Assembly (NCBI RefSeq): GCF_007747995.1
Contig: NZ_CP036276.1
Coordinates: 750,001-814,000 of the forward strand
Direction of reading: 5' to 3'
Length of the DNA stretch: 64,000 nt
Source: Symmachiella dynata
GTDB taxonomy: Bacteria; Planctomycetota; Planctomycetia; Planctomycetales; Planctomycetaceae
The notes beneath the pieces were generated by a model, which was not told the origin of the DNA, did no database searches, and saw only the letters and a list, made by a program, of their open reading frames with translations. Shown here one piece after another: positions 46,023-57,648 of this stretch. The position numbers and the translations under genes were made by a program. Positions within the stretch are counted from its first letter, which is position 1, and every line of letters starts with the position of its first letter.

Positions 46023-46394
46023 TCACTTCACATCCGGTCGCCCCAACCGGCAGCCATAGAATACGCACAACAGCAACGGAGCCAGAAAAACCAACGTCCG
46101 CACAAACGCCTCTAAACGATTCGCCGCCACCGGTTCTGCAGCATGCAAGGCGGTGGCGAGCGGCAGCAGCAACAGCATGCCGGTGCCCAGCAAGGCGATC
46201 AAGATTGTCCGCCGCCACAAAGCAGGTCCCGGTGTTTTCACGTCGATTTTTTGTGTGCCTGTATTCTTGACGTTCGAATCAACCACAGCACCACCGTCGC
46301 GCCGCCGCAGTCGCAGCGCATTGATCAACAGCACTGCAACCAGACCGCCGCAGACGACGAATAATAGGATCAGATTTGTGGAATTCATGATCAT
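46023..46394 (-). CDS. NuoA-like small membrane subunit (divergent)
   Basis: From the ATG at 46394 the protein has 123 residues and three spans; the frame runs on upstream as repeat-derived, non-protein-like sequence. The C-terminus RLEAFVRTLVFLAPLLLCVF followed by YGCRLGRPDVK matches the NuoA end ([20 protein letters not shown], then IGALDW). The usual YECG and DxE-x-F motifs of NuoA are not found, so this is a diverged copy recognised by its tail, size, topology and position as first gene. A second ATG two codons later is possible. The ribosome-binding site is weak. Confidence 0.68.
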   Translation of the reverse strand: MIMNSTNLILLFVVCGGLVAVLLINALRLRRRDGGAVVDSNVKNTGTQKIDVKTPGPALWRRTILIALLGTGMLLLLPLATALHAAEPVAANRLEAFVRTLVFLAPLLLCVFYGCRLGRPDVK

Positions 46395-46562
46395 GGGCGG
46401 ATGTTGGCATAGATTGCCCGACGGGTAAAGAGGAGTCCCCGCGGGGGGAGGGGGGACTAGTGGCCGGTGGTCGGTGGCCAGTGGCCAGAAGCAGTAGGCA
46501 GTAGGGCAGGGGGTGATTGGTTTTTGGAAGATGACCGGCAGGGTTTCGCTCAACGACGATTT

Positions 46563-46599
46563 CTCCCTCTCCCTCTGGGAGAGGGCCGGGGTGAGGGTT
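46563..46599. repeat. CTCTCCC/GGGAGAGG stem repeat
   Basis: CTCCCTCTCCCTCTGGGAGA and GGCCGGGGTGAGGG; a copy of the module at 15447, 17761 and 34827. It lies in the 460-bp gap 46395-46857, together with a CAGTAGGCAGTAGGG stretch at about 46487-46506 like the tandem array at 53433 and a TGGCCAGTGGCCAG short repeat. Confidence 0.7.
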
Positions 46600-46665
46600 T
46601 CGCATGTCGATGGACATTCCCATGCACAATCATCCTCACGCCACAAGCAACACAGAACAAGCACA

Positions 46666-46825
46666 GGGTGGCAGCGATTGCCAACGGCAATCGGTGTGCC
46701 GTAGGCACAAGACGCAGCAATTTTAGCTGTCCTTGCCGACTAGACTTTGCTTGTAATAAGAGCGCGGAAATTGCGGCTTCTTGCGGGCTGTGCCCGCCCC
46801 GATAGCAGAGCTATCGCGGCCACCC
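46666..46825 (-). repeat. MITE-like palindromic element, copy B
   Basis: Inverted copy of the element at 17532-17690, 160 bp, with the same GGGTGGCAGCGAT...GCGGCCACCC ends. It lies between the DUF58 gene and the nuoA-like gene. No flanking target duplication could be identified by eye. Confidence 0.8.
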
Positions 46826-46857
46826 CTGTTTTTATTTCAACCGGACCATCGCTTGTT

Positions 46858-47769
46858 TTAACGCCGCCCTTTCGTCACCCGTGCTCGGGCATCCAGATAA
46901 GCTCCTAAAGCGCGGGCGTAGGGCATGGCTGTGGTGAAGGGACAATAATCGACACCGATTCCCGTCGAGAGACCTCGCAATTCATTACAGAATTCGCGGT
47001 ACTTGGTCAAATAGTGCGAACGCAGGCGATGGGGGTCGACTAGTTGCGGTGAATGCGTGCCTTCTAAGTCGCGGAATTGCGTGGGGCGGCTGAAAGGGAA
47101 TTCTTCTTCTTCGGGGGCGACGATATGAAACAGCAGCACTTCATGCCGCGCGTGTCGAAATTGCCGCAGCGCGCGGGACAAATCGTCGAGATCATCAAAG
47201 CAATCGCTCAGCAGGACCACTAAGCTGCGGCGGCTGAGCGTGGGGACGATCCGTTCGAGCACCGACCCCAGACTGGTTTCGCCCCCGGGAACAACATTGC
47301 TCAATGACTGTACGAGTTGCGGAAATGCCTGTGGCTTTGCGGAGGGTTCGATGTTGTCGCGAATCTTCGTATCGAATGTTACCCAACCCACGGCGTCGCG
47401 TTGTTGTAGCAACAGATATCCCAAAGCGGACGCCAATTGTCGGGCATAGGCGAGTTTGCTGAGTGTCTTGCCCGCATACGCCATGCTGCCGGAGCAATCG
47501 ACGATCAGCCGGCAGCGAAGATTGGTTTCGTCTTCATACTCTTTGACGAAATATCGCTTAGTCTTTCCATAGGCCCGCCAATCGATGTGGCGGACTTCGT
47601 CGCCGGGGTGATATTGCCGATGCTCCACAAATTCGACGCTGGAGCCTTTGTGGGGGCTGAGGTGTTGCCCCATCATGAACCCCTCGACGATCCGTTTGGC
47701 CACGACCTCCAGATTGCCGATTCCAGCCAAGGCGGTGGGGTCGTGCAGGGGGGCATCCTGAGGGGGCAT
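46858..47769 (-). CDS. DUF58 / von Willebrand A-like domain protein
   Basis: This 303-residue protein of the DUF58 family usually works with MoxR-type AAA+ ATPases. The N-terminal hallmark is SSVEFVEHRQYHPGDEVRHI then DWRAYGKTKRYFVKEYEDE. The vWA-like part follows with a MIDAS-type DCSGSMAYAG (D-x-S-x-S) and the later VVLLSDCFDD strand. It is cytoplasmic here, with no membrane span. A MoxR partner is not adjacent in this window. Gene direction is the same as the complex-I-like cluster, but a 460-bp repeat-filled gap separates them, so a link is not implied. Confidence 0.9.
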   Translation of the reverse strand: MPPQDAPLHDPTALAGIGNLEVVAKRIVEGFMMGQHLSPHKGSSVEFVEHRQYHPGDEVRHIDWRAYGKTKRYFVKEYEDETNLRCRLIVDCSGSMAYAGKTLSKLAYARQLASALGYLLLQQRDAVGWVTFDTKIRDNIEPSAKPQAFPQLVQSLSNVVPGGETSLGSVLERIVPTLSRRSLVVLLSDCFDDLDDLSRALRQFRHARHEVLLFHIVAPEEEEFPFSRPTQFRDLEGTHSPQLVDPHRLRSHYLTKYREFCNELRGLSTGIGVDYCPFTTAMPYARALGAYLDARARVTKGRR

Positions 47770-47987
47770 GGGCAGATCCGTAAAATCGGTGTAGAATCAG
47801 CAGTGTCGAAACTCAGTGTCGGGGCATCGAAGAGCCGTTTATTAGCACGGTCTCCCATCCGTCCTACCGATCTAGGGCGTCGATCGCAAGCGAAATGCCT
47901 GACGTTGTACTCGCGACGGCCAACAAGAGCGCCTATAATTCCGCTATAGTGAACCCCTGTTTTCTCAACACGGCCGAGTTTAAAACG

Positions 47988-48284
47988 ATGCCTGAGATCC
48001 CGCCCCGCAACAACATTTTTTTTCCGCTGACAATCGTCGCCGGGACGTTGTTTGCGATTACTATTCTGGCCGTCACCATGGCGACGCTCAGTGACCCACG
48101 TGCGCCGGTGGCGAAATTCCTCAATGACTATGCCGGAATTCTGATCGGTGTCGAAGTGGGGGCTATTTTGACGCTCGGTTTTCTGGCCATGACCGTCGAC
48201 CGGCTACGAACGTTGCGCGAAAACCGCTTGACCATCACCAACCCGCCTGAAGCGGAAACGTCCACGAAAGGGCCCGAATCATGA
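47988..48284 (+). CDS. Small two-span membrane protein
   Basis: A 98-residue protein from the ATG at 47988; the frame is open 31 codons further upstream without a family-like sequence. It has two membrane spans, about 13-33 (FPLTIVAGTLFAITILAVTM) and about 50-72 (YAGILIGVEVGAILTLGFLA), with a charged C-terminal tail. No family recognised. The stop codon overlaps the start of the cupin gene (ATGA), so the two are co-translated. Confidence 0.7.
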   Translation: MPEIPPRNNIFFPLTIVAGTLFAITILAVTMATLSDPRAPVAKFLNDYAGILIGVEVGAILTLGFLAMTVDRLRTLRENRLTITNPPEAETSTKGPES

Positions 48285-48634
48285 AAGTTCGCAATCACGA
48301 AGCGATCACGCAAACCCCGGTCGAGATGGAAGGAGCCGTCGGCGCCAAGGTACGGTGGTTGATCGGCGAGGACGACGGGGCTCCCAATTTCGCCATGCGG
48401 ATGTTCGAACTCGAACCGGGAGGCGAAACCCCCAAGCACAATCATCCCTACGAACATGAAGTCTATGTGCTCGAAGGGAACGGACGGGTCTACGAAGGGG
48501 AGACCGAACATTCGATCGCTGCCGGCGACTGCATCTACGTCGTCTCTGACGAGGTGCACCAATTTCGCAATACGGGCGATGCCCCGATGAAATTCCTCTG
48601 CATGGTGCCGATCATGAACAAATGCACCGATTGA
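48281..48634 (+). CDS. Cupin-fold metal-binding protein
   Basis: This 117-residue single-domain cupin carries motif 1, GGETPKHNHPYEHEVYVLEG, with the His-x-His...Glu metal ligands, and motif 2, DEVHQFRNTGD, which supplies the fourth histidine. Such proteins may be small oxygenases, isomerases or sugar/polyketide-modifying enzymes; the reaction here is unknown. It is translationally coupled to the small membrane protein upstream. Normal length for the cupin_2 family. Confidence 0.9.
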   Translation: MKVRNHEAITQTPVEMEGAVGAKVRWLIGEDDGAPNFAMRMFELEPGGETPKHNHPYEHEVYVLEGNGRVYEGETEHSIAAGDCIYVVSDEVHQFRNTGDAPMKFLCMVPIMNKCTD

Positions 48635-48678
48635 ACGCCTCGCGATTTCGTGTGGCGGGAGGGCGAAGCTCCCGCTGA

Positions 48679-50787
<2,109 letters not shown>

Positions 50788-50789
50788 CA

Positions 50790-50869
50790 CCCCCCCCCCC
50801 CTCAGCCCCCGGCTTTGCCGGGGGGTAAATGACCAATCCGCGTTACCCCCCGGCAAAGCCGGGGGCTGA
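50790..50869. repeat. Nested inverted repeat with C-run
   Basis: A run of 12 C (50790-50801) is followed by a perfect 27-bp inverted repeat: arm 1 at 50802-50828 (TCAGCCCCCGGC then TTTGCCGGGGGGTAA), loop of 14, arm 2 at 50843-50869. Each arm is itself nearly palindromic (CCCCGGC/GCCGGGG), so two alternative folds exist. It lies between the convergent ligA and sialidase-like genes and would work as a two-way terminator. Confidence 0.85.
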
Positions 50870-50890
50870 CGGGATGAATTGGCGGGCGGA

Positions 50891-52045
50891 TTATTTTTTG
50901 GCCTTGGCGTCGAGTTCGTCCATTGTGAAACGAACGCTGACGATATAGGGTTTCTTCCCTTTTTCCCAATGGCCGTACGTCGTCGTGACAAACGTGCCAT
51001 CGGGCAGCAACTCGACGGCGGGGTACGCACAGTCGGCTCCGCGATGATTGTCCATCAACCGCACACGGTATTGCCCTTCGGTTCCGTTGACGATGTCGTC
51101 GTACGTTCCGACCCAGCCGACCCAGTCCCCTTTGGTGGGACTCTCGTGGGTGGTGTCGCGGAAGGAAATGAACAACCGCCCATCGGGTGTGTAACGGCCC
51201 GTATGTCGGTCGCCGGTCAATGCCGCCGGAAGTTGTCGCGGCTTGGTCCAGGTCTGACCTTCGTCGTCGGAAAAGATAACAAACGAATTCAGCGTGCGGC
51301 TATTTTCCCGCAGCAACACGGCAATCTGTTTCCCATCCGGCGAGCGAATCCAGCCCGGTTCGCACAGATGCGCTTGTGGGTGTTGGGCGATCACTTCCGG
51401 TTGGCTCCAAGTCAAACCGCCGTCGCTGCTGACAGTTTTGTAGAGATGGAACTGCACCGGTTTGGTTTGTTTGGAGTCCTTACGGAGAAAACGGCCGTCG
51501 TCGTGAAACAGCGCCATGTAGTCGCCATTGGCCAAACGGCCTACGCAAGACATGGTGACGATTCCACCGAAATCGCCGATCGGTTTCAGCGGAGACCAAC
51601 TGGCGCCGTCATCTTCGGAGACCGCCATGCGAATCGGGTACAGCCCCGAAAACATGATCAACCGTTTTACGCCTTGCTTGTCGATCACGCGATGAATCGT
51701 GGGGACTTCTTTTGATGTCGACCAGTTTTCCGGCACAGGCAGACGCTCCGACCAAGTCAATCCGCCATCGGTCGAGCGTTTCATCACAATCGCGCCGCGA
51801 CCATGCCCTTGGGGATAGACGCAAATCATTGTCTGATTGTCTTCCAATAACACCGTCGTCGGATGCCCCAGGTACTGCCCCGGCTCGCGGTCGACGACGA
51901 CTTGCCGCTCGGTCTCTCCGGCCAAATCGACCACGGGAATCGTATAATCCCGCCGTAATGGTTTCTCAGCTTCGTCGCCAAGGACAGTGCCGCTGACGGC
52001 TGTCAATACAATGAGCGTACAAAACGGGACAAAAGCGCGGTGCAT
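50891..52045 (-). CDS. Exported BNR-repeat sialidase-like protein
   Basis: This 384-residue protein has a signal peptide (FVPFCTLIVLTAVSGTVLG, cut near residue 24). The mature part has a six-bladed propeller pattern with Asp-box motifs: STDGGLTWSERL, SEDDGASWSPL, SSDGGLTWSQPEV and SDDEGQTWTKPR. The sequence also has WIRSPDGKQIAVLLRENSRT and GDYMALFHDDGRF, where catalytic Arg residues of sialidases would sit, but I cannot confirm a full catalytic set. It probably hydrolyses a glycoside outside the cytoplasm. Alternative: a sialidase-fold protein without sialic-acid specificity. Confidence 0.85.
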   Translation of the reverse strand: MHRAFVPFCTLIVLTAVSGTVLGDEAEKPLRRDYTIPVVDLAGETERQVVVDREPGQYLGHPTTVLLEDNQTMICVYPQGHGRGAIVMKRSTDGGLTWSERLPVPENWSTSKEVPTIHRVIDKQGVKRLIMFSGLYPIRMAVSEDDGASWSPLKPIGDFGGIVTMSCVGRLANGDYMALFHDDGRFLRKDSKQTKPVQFHLYKTVSSDGGLTWSQPEVIAQHPQAHLCEPGWIRSPDGKQIAVLLRENSRTLNSFVIFSDDEGQTWTKPRQLPAALTGDRHTGRYTPDGRLFISFRDTTHESPTKGDWVGWVGTYDDIVNGTEGQYRVRLMDNHRGADCAYPAVELLPDGTFVTTTYGHWEKGKKPYIVSVRFTMDELDAKAKK

Positions 52046-52369
52046 GGGGTAACCTCGTCGTTGTTCGATAAATATCTGTTCGGATAGACCAATGACTATA
52101 CCAGCATAAACAGTGAACTATCGATGAGGAAAGCGACCACAGTCAAGAAATCGAACCGTGATGCATTGACGGTCCCGTCCATTTCCCAAACCGACCGCTT
52201 GCGGTCGTCATCGGCGTGCCATACGCAAAACCGACGGCATGATTGTCGGTCGCCTCCATTTCAACTAATTCGCATGCGCGTTAAAGTGGTTTCTCACCCG
52301 ACGAAAACCATCGTCAGGCAACCTCCACAAAAATTCCCACCACGTAGCTAAAACAAGGCCTGCAGCAAT
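52046..52369. other. Divergent gap between sialidase-like and dipeptidase genes
   Basis: About 320 bp. Contains CGACCGCTTGCGGTCG at about 52191-52206, a perfect small palindrome with TTG in the centre, possibly an operator. Otherwise no gene or repeat is evident. Confidence 0.45.
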
Positions 52370-53488
<1,119 letters not shown>

Positions 53489-53748
53489 GCTGGTCTGGGG
53501 CGGGATTTGGCTGTGGATCGCCTCGTGTTGATCGGCTGCTCACCCTACGGTCTATGGACGACAGTCTGCAGCCGAACGAAGTAGCGAGTAGCCGGTGGCT
53601 AGTGGCCAGAAGGAGTCGGCAGTGTGAGGAGCTGGTGGGGGGGCGGAGGTTGGCTTTCGATGGCCTACTGTTGAGCGGCTGCCAACCCTCTGGTCTAAAG
53701 ACTACAGCCTACAGCCGAACGAAGTGACGCGCGGCCGCTCTCGCGGGA

Positions 53749-55875
53749 TTAGCGTTTCCGGCGGACAAGGCCCCCTTCACGAATCACGTAGGGATCGACC
53801 CAACAGGCGTGGCAATTATTCGCGCCTCCTGGACAGGTTGTTCGCAGTTCTAGTACTTCGACGTCGCGAATATCGATGGCAAAATCTTCGACTTGCTGAG
53901 CAGTTTGTTGGGGCTTTGATGTCCAGAGCACGCGATTGTCTGCGAGAATGCTGAATGTCACCGGCGATTCGCCGGAACTCCCAGCTGCGCCTGCGAGGAC
54001 CGCTCCTCCGAGTAACGTGCCAAATTTTCCTCTCAGGTTGTATCGCGCACGCGAATGCCCGCCGCCGGGAGGGTGCATGCCGATTCCATTTTCAACATGA
54101 CTTCCATGGACCATGATTGGATCCGGATGATAGGCCCCTTTTTTGCCGTGCTTGGCAAATCCCCACGGTCCCAGAATCAGGTCAAACTCCGGCAGATCGG
54201 TCAGGAAGAATTTTTGGTCAGAGAACGGGTCCTCCAAAGCCTGCTGAATGCGAGAAGCAATCAATTTCTGTTGAAACGTCCCCGGTGTCGTCGTCGCCTG
54301 TTCATACCAATGTCGAGCACGTTGCTGGTAACGTTGTCGACGCTCGCCAGTGGCTCGTTCGGCTAACTTCCACCAAGCATCTCCCATCTGGGAGACTTCA
54401 GTCGTGTTCTGTTTTTGCTCAAGTTGAGCGGCCCGTTTAATTTCCTCGTGATCGGATTGCGCGAGATAAAACCTTCCTTGTTCCCAATCGTTTTCCACAA
54501 AACAGAGGAAGTGCCCCAACGTATCATTAGCGCGTCCATCGAGCGGCTGCGTCGCTAAGAGTTTTCTCGCGTTCATCGCATCGATCGATTCGTCTCGCAG
54601 TTGCTGCGTTCGATCATGCACGACGCGCGTTTCCACCATGAGCCTGGGATTCTTGGACTTTCGGGCGATAACTTGCGACAACGCGGCAATTTTCGACGCC
54701 GATTCATAGCGTCTCGCGCGAAGTGCGTCTTGCGCGTTTTGCAATGCTTTCTCGGCAAGTTTTGAGAAGGCTTCCGGTTGACGTGTTAATCGGAACTGTC
54801 GGCGTAAGATCGCATGTTTGAAGGCAAACACGTCAACATCGTACCAGCGGTCGAGCTCGGTCACTGATTCTTCGGCCAACTGATCGTCTGCAGTTGTGTC
54901 TGCCAGCTCTTTGGCCAACGTGAGGCTGACGTACCTTTCGGAGGGATCGAGGTCCTTTTGTTTCCCGAGTTCGAGTAGTTTTTTTGCCAGGGCCGTTTTT
55001 GCTTCTGTGCGACTGGCGTACCGAAAGTCTTTTTCGAACAGCTGGCGAATCTTTCGTTGCGCGACGATTTGGGAGGATTCATCGGGGATTTTAAGTTTCG
55101 TGTCAGCAGTGATCTCGTCGTTCGGCGTAACCGTGGTCGCTTGCTCCGTGACAGTAGGTGGGCGATCGGGTTGGGCTTCAACTGCGTTTTGAGCCGGATC
55201 CGGTTTATCGGGATCGGGATTGGGACCAGGGTCGATCACTATTGGTGGGGGCTCGACAGTTGCGGACTCGTTGCTAGGACCAGAGTCCTCAAGCACAAAC
55301 TGTTGATCAGCGTCGCTGACGACTTCATTCGAGTTGTTCAACGCGTCGGATTCATTGGAAGGTCGGGACAACTCCGCTTCGTCCCCCGCGAGTTCACGGC
55401 CATTGCTGGGGGGAATACCGGCGTTGCTGTTTGGAGTTAAGATTGTCTGATCGGCGACGTCGCCGCGTTGATCCGTGTCTCTCACTCGCGATAAGAAAAC
55501 AAACACACCGATCAACACGGCGATTGCCGAGAGGGCAACACTCATGAGAATGATGCGAAATCTCGCCGGCCTATGACTTAGGGAAGAAGAAGGCTTGGCA
55601 AGCCTCGCGAGTTGCTGATCGTAAGTGCGGCGACGTATGGGGTCTAATAAACAAACTCGCGCTGCTGCAAGTTCGTTGAGCAGCCCTTGGGCATCCGCGA
55701 TATGATCACCCGTGACATATTGATGCAGAAACGACATCCGCCGTTCTGCTGCAGCTTCAATGACCTCTGGATCGGATTCGTATTGATCAATCCCAAGCAA
55801 GCGATAATGGCTCGGTGGCTGGTCTCTCGGAGAGATGCCCAGCCACTTATGGTAAGGATCGAATTCTCCCATCAT
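53749..55875 (-). CDS. Single-span protein with J-like N-terminus and NPCBM-like C-terminus
   Basis: The product has 708 residues. Residues 1-95 read FDPYHKWLGISPRDQPPSHY, then LLGIDQ and helices ending RRRTYDQQLA: a planctomycete-specific, J-domain-like module. A membrane span follows at about 106-129 (RIILMSVALSAIAVLIGVFV). Next is a Pro/Asp-rich disordered region (about 135-265), then a helical TPR-like part (about 270-530), and a final domain, about 540-700, with GIGMHPPGGGHSRARYNLRG and LELRTTCPGG, matching the NPCBM/NEW2 carbohydrate-binding fold. Topology suggests the J-like part is cytoplasmic and the sugar-binding part is outside. Function unknown. Two adjacent ATGs are possible starts. 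Confidence 0.8.
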   Translation of the reverse strand: MMGEFDPYHKWLGISPRDQPPSHYRLLGIDQYESDPEVIEAAAERRMSFLHQYVTGDHIADAQGLLNELAAARVCLLDPIRRRTYDQQLARLAKPSSSLSHRPARFRIILMSVALSAIAVLIGVFVFLSRVRDTDQRGDVADQTILTPNSNAGIPPSNGRELAGDEAELSRPSNESDALNNSNEVVSDADQQFVLEDSGPSNESATVEPPPIVIDPGPNPDPDKPDPAQNAVEAQPDRPPTVTEQATTVTPNDEITADTKLKIPDESSQIVAQRKIRQLFEKDFRYASRTEAKTALAKKLLELGKQKDLDPSERYVSLTLAKELADTTADDQLAEESVTELDRWYDVDVFAFKHAILRRQFRLTRQPEAFSKLAEKALQNAQDALRARRYESASKIAALSQVIARKSKNPRLMVETRVVHDRTQQLRDESIDAMNARKLLATQPLDGRANDTLGHFLCFVENDWEQGRFYLAQSDHEEIKRAAQLEQKQNTTEVSQMGDAWWKLAERATGERRQRYQQRARHWYEQATTTPGTFQQKLIASRIQQALEDPFSDQKFFLTDLPEFDLILGPWGFAKHGKKGAYHPDPIMVHGSHVENGIGMHPPGGGHSRARYNLRGKFGTLLGGAVLAGAAGSSGESPVTFSILADNRVLWTSKPQQTAQQVEDFAIDIRDVEVLELRTTCPGGANNCHACWVDPYVIREGGLVRRKR

Positions 55876-56080
55876 TCCCGCTCACTCCATACCAAACAAT
55901 CACGCCTTGCAGCAGGATGAACGCCTACGAACAAGATTCTGTTACCTGTACAAGTCGTTTCAAAATCCTCTGACGCGTTTCACTGAAGCTGATCTGAACG
56001 TTTCGAGATCAATCGCAACCGGGTTTTAAAACGGGTTCTCGCAATGAAACGAAATTCTAACCTCCGCACAACCGCAGTAA

Positions 56081-56635
56081 CTAGCCGCGCACCGCTTCGG
56101 CCTCCATCGCTAACAAATTCTCTTTCAAACTGATGCCTTGCGGGGCGGAGTATCCGCCCAGTTTTCCGCCGGAGGCGACTACACGGTGGCAGGGGATCAG
56201 GATGGGAAAAGGATTCGAGGACATCACCGTGCCGACGGCCCGGGCGGCGCGGGGGTAGCCGGCCAGTTCGGCCAATTCACCGTAGGAGACCGTCTGCCCG
56301 TACTCGATCGCGCGGGTGGCGGAGATCACCGATTCTTGGAAAGCGGTCAGTTTCGAAAATGCGACCTGCACGTCGGAGAAGTCGACGTATTCCCCCTGAC
56401 CGTATTTTTGCAGGCGGCGCCGCAGGTTGGGAAACCAGTCCGCATCGGCAGGCGGGGGATTGTGGTCGGTCGCCTGTTGTTTGCAGATCGACTCACGAAC
56501 TTCGCCGTCGCTACTGTGTCCTACCGTCAGGCGATAGACGTGGTTCCCGTTGCCGGTGAGCCCCATCCAACCCAAGTCCGTTAAAAAGATCGACATCTGT
56601 TGATTGGAATTCGCCGAATTGTCTCTTTGACCCAT
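56081..56635 (-). CDS. ogt: Methylated-DNA-protein-cysteine methyltransferase
   Basis: From the ATG at 56635 (AAGGA nine bases upstream; the frame extends to 56692 and another ATG lies at 56596) this is a 184-residue suicide repair protein that takes alkyl groups from O6-alkylguanine. The active-site PCHRVV cysteine is in [19 protein letters not shown], and the DNA-binding helix is [20 protein letters not shown] with the Arg finger. The N-terminal half is shorter and less conserved than in Ogt. It stands alone. Confidence 0.9.
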   Translation of the reverse strand: MGQRDNSANSNQQMSIFLTDLGWMGLTGNGNHVYRLTVGHSSDGEVRESICKQQATDHNPPPADADWFPNLRRRLQKYGQGEYVDFSDVQVAFSKLTAFQESVISATRAIEYGQTVSYGELAELAGYPRAARAVGTVMSSNPFPILIPCHRVVASGGKLGGYSAPQGISLKENLLAMEAEAVRG

Positions 56636-56837
56636 CTGGGCGTCCTTTATACAATGCACCTCCGGCAGACTGTCGCTGCCATTATACCGCATTGCGGCTG
56701 AGGAAACAGGATCGGGACGGGGGCCTGTCTGGACGACTTGTCAAAAACATCTGTTTTCAAATATCAACGACACATTTGCCTGGGGCAACGACACGTTTGT
56801 GAGTGATTCACCTTACTTTAACAGCGAGGACAACCGA

Positions 56838-57581
56838 ATGGACGAATTCAGTTCTCTCGCGGACGATTTTTACGTCAACATGAACCTCAATACGGAGATG
56901 CCACTTCCTCAACAGCGGGAAACCATTCTCAGTTTCTTCGAGCGGATTCAAAAAACCTATCCCACCATGCGGAATTTTTATACGCGGGATACCGGGGATT
57001 TTGTGCTCGAAGAAGATAAGGAACACAACAGTTATCGCTGGATTTCGATCGAGCCGCGCCGCGTCTGTAGTGGCTATGTGAATCCCCCAAACCGCGAATT
57101 GGCGATGGACCAGCACAAGTTGGTGTTGGAGCTCATTCCGTACATGTTGTCGGTCAGCCCGATGGATTGCGAAGCTCTCGATTTCATGCTGGGCTTCGAT
57201 TTCAATTACAAAGGCAACCACGATGCGCTGGTCGCCGAAGCATTGGGGACGAGCTCCGCTTTAGACGGGATGGTGGACTTTCCCGATGCCCGCGTGATCA
57301 ATTACGAACCGGCCATCACGATCAGCCTCGACGACAGTTGTCGCCTGCAGGCGCGATTGATGATCGAAACCCGCACCAGCGCCTATCACGTGCGCCGCGA
57401 CGATTTTCCCGAAGAACAGATCAGCGTCTACTTTACCACCCGTAAATACGGCAGCTTGGAACCGGGCACCACGTTCGACGACACGTTGGATGTGCTCCGT
57501 GAACGGAACGACCATCTCTTAAAGAAATTCGTGATCGACGAAGTACTCAACCCATTGAAGTCGACGATCTCCACCAAATAA
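56838..57581 (+). CDS. Conserved hypothetical protein
   Basis: From the ATG at 56838 (GAGG nine bases upstream) the protein has 247 residues; a GTG at 56799 would add 13 residues and has no site. It is soluble and acidic, with a helical N-terminus (LADDFYVNMNLNTEMPLPQQ) and a beta-rich body (DCEALDFMLGFDFNYKGNHD, ITISLDDSCRLQARLMIETR). It ends in a helix with DEVLNPLKSTIS. I do not recognise a domain. The sequence is well formed, and I recall homologues in Planctomycetes. It precedes uvrA by 67 bp on the same strand and could be co-transcribed with it. Confidence 0.78.
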   Translation: MDEFSSLADDFYVNMNLNTEMPLPQQRETILSFFERIQKTYPTMRNFYTRDTGDFVLEEDKEHNSYRWISIEPRRVCSGYVNPPNRELAMDQHKLVLELIPYMLSVSPMDCEALDFMLGFDFNYKGNHDALVAEALGTSSALDGMVDFPDARVINYEPAITISLDDSCRLQARLMIETRTSAYHVRRDDFPEEQISVYFTTRKYGSLEPGTTFDDTLDVLRERNDHLLKKFVIDEVLNPLKSTISTK

Positions 57582-57648
57582 GAGGGGCATCATCCCTCCC
57601 AATTGAGTGGCACCTGACCGCTTGATGCCTTTTGCCACTTGTTGAGGA

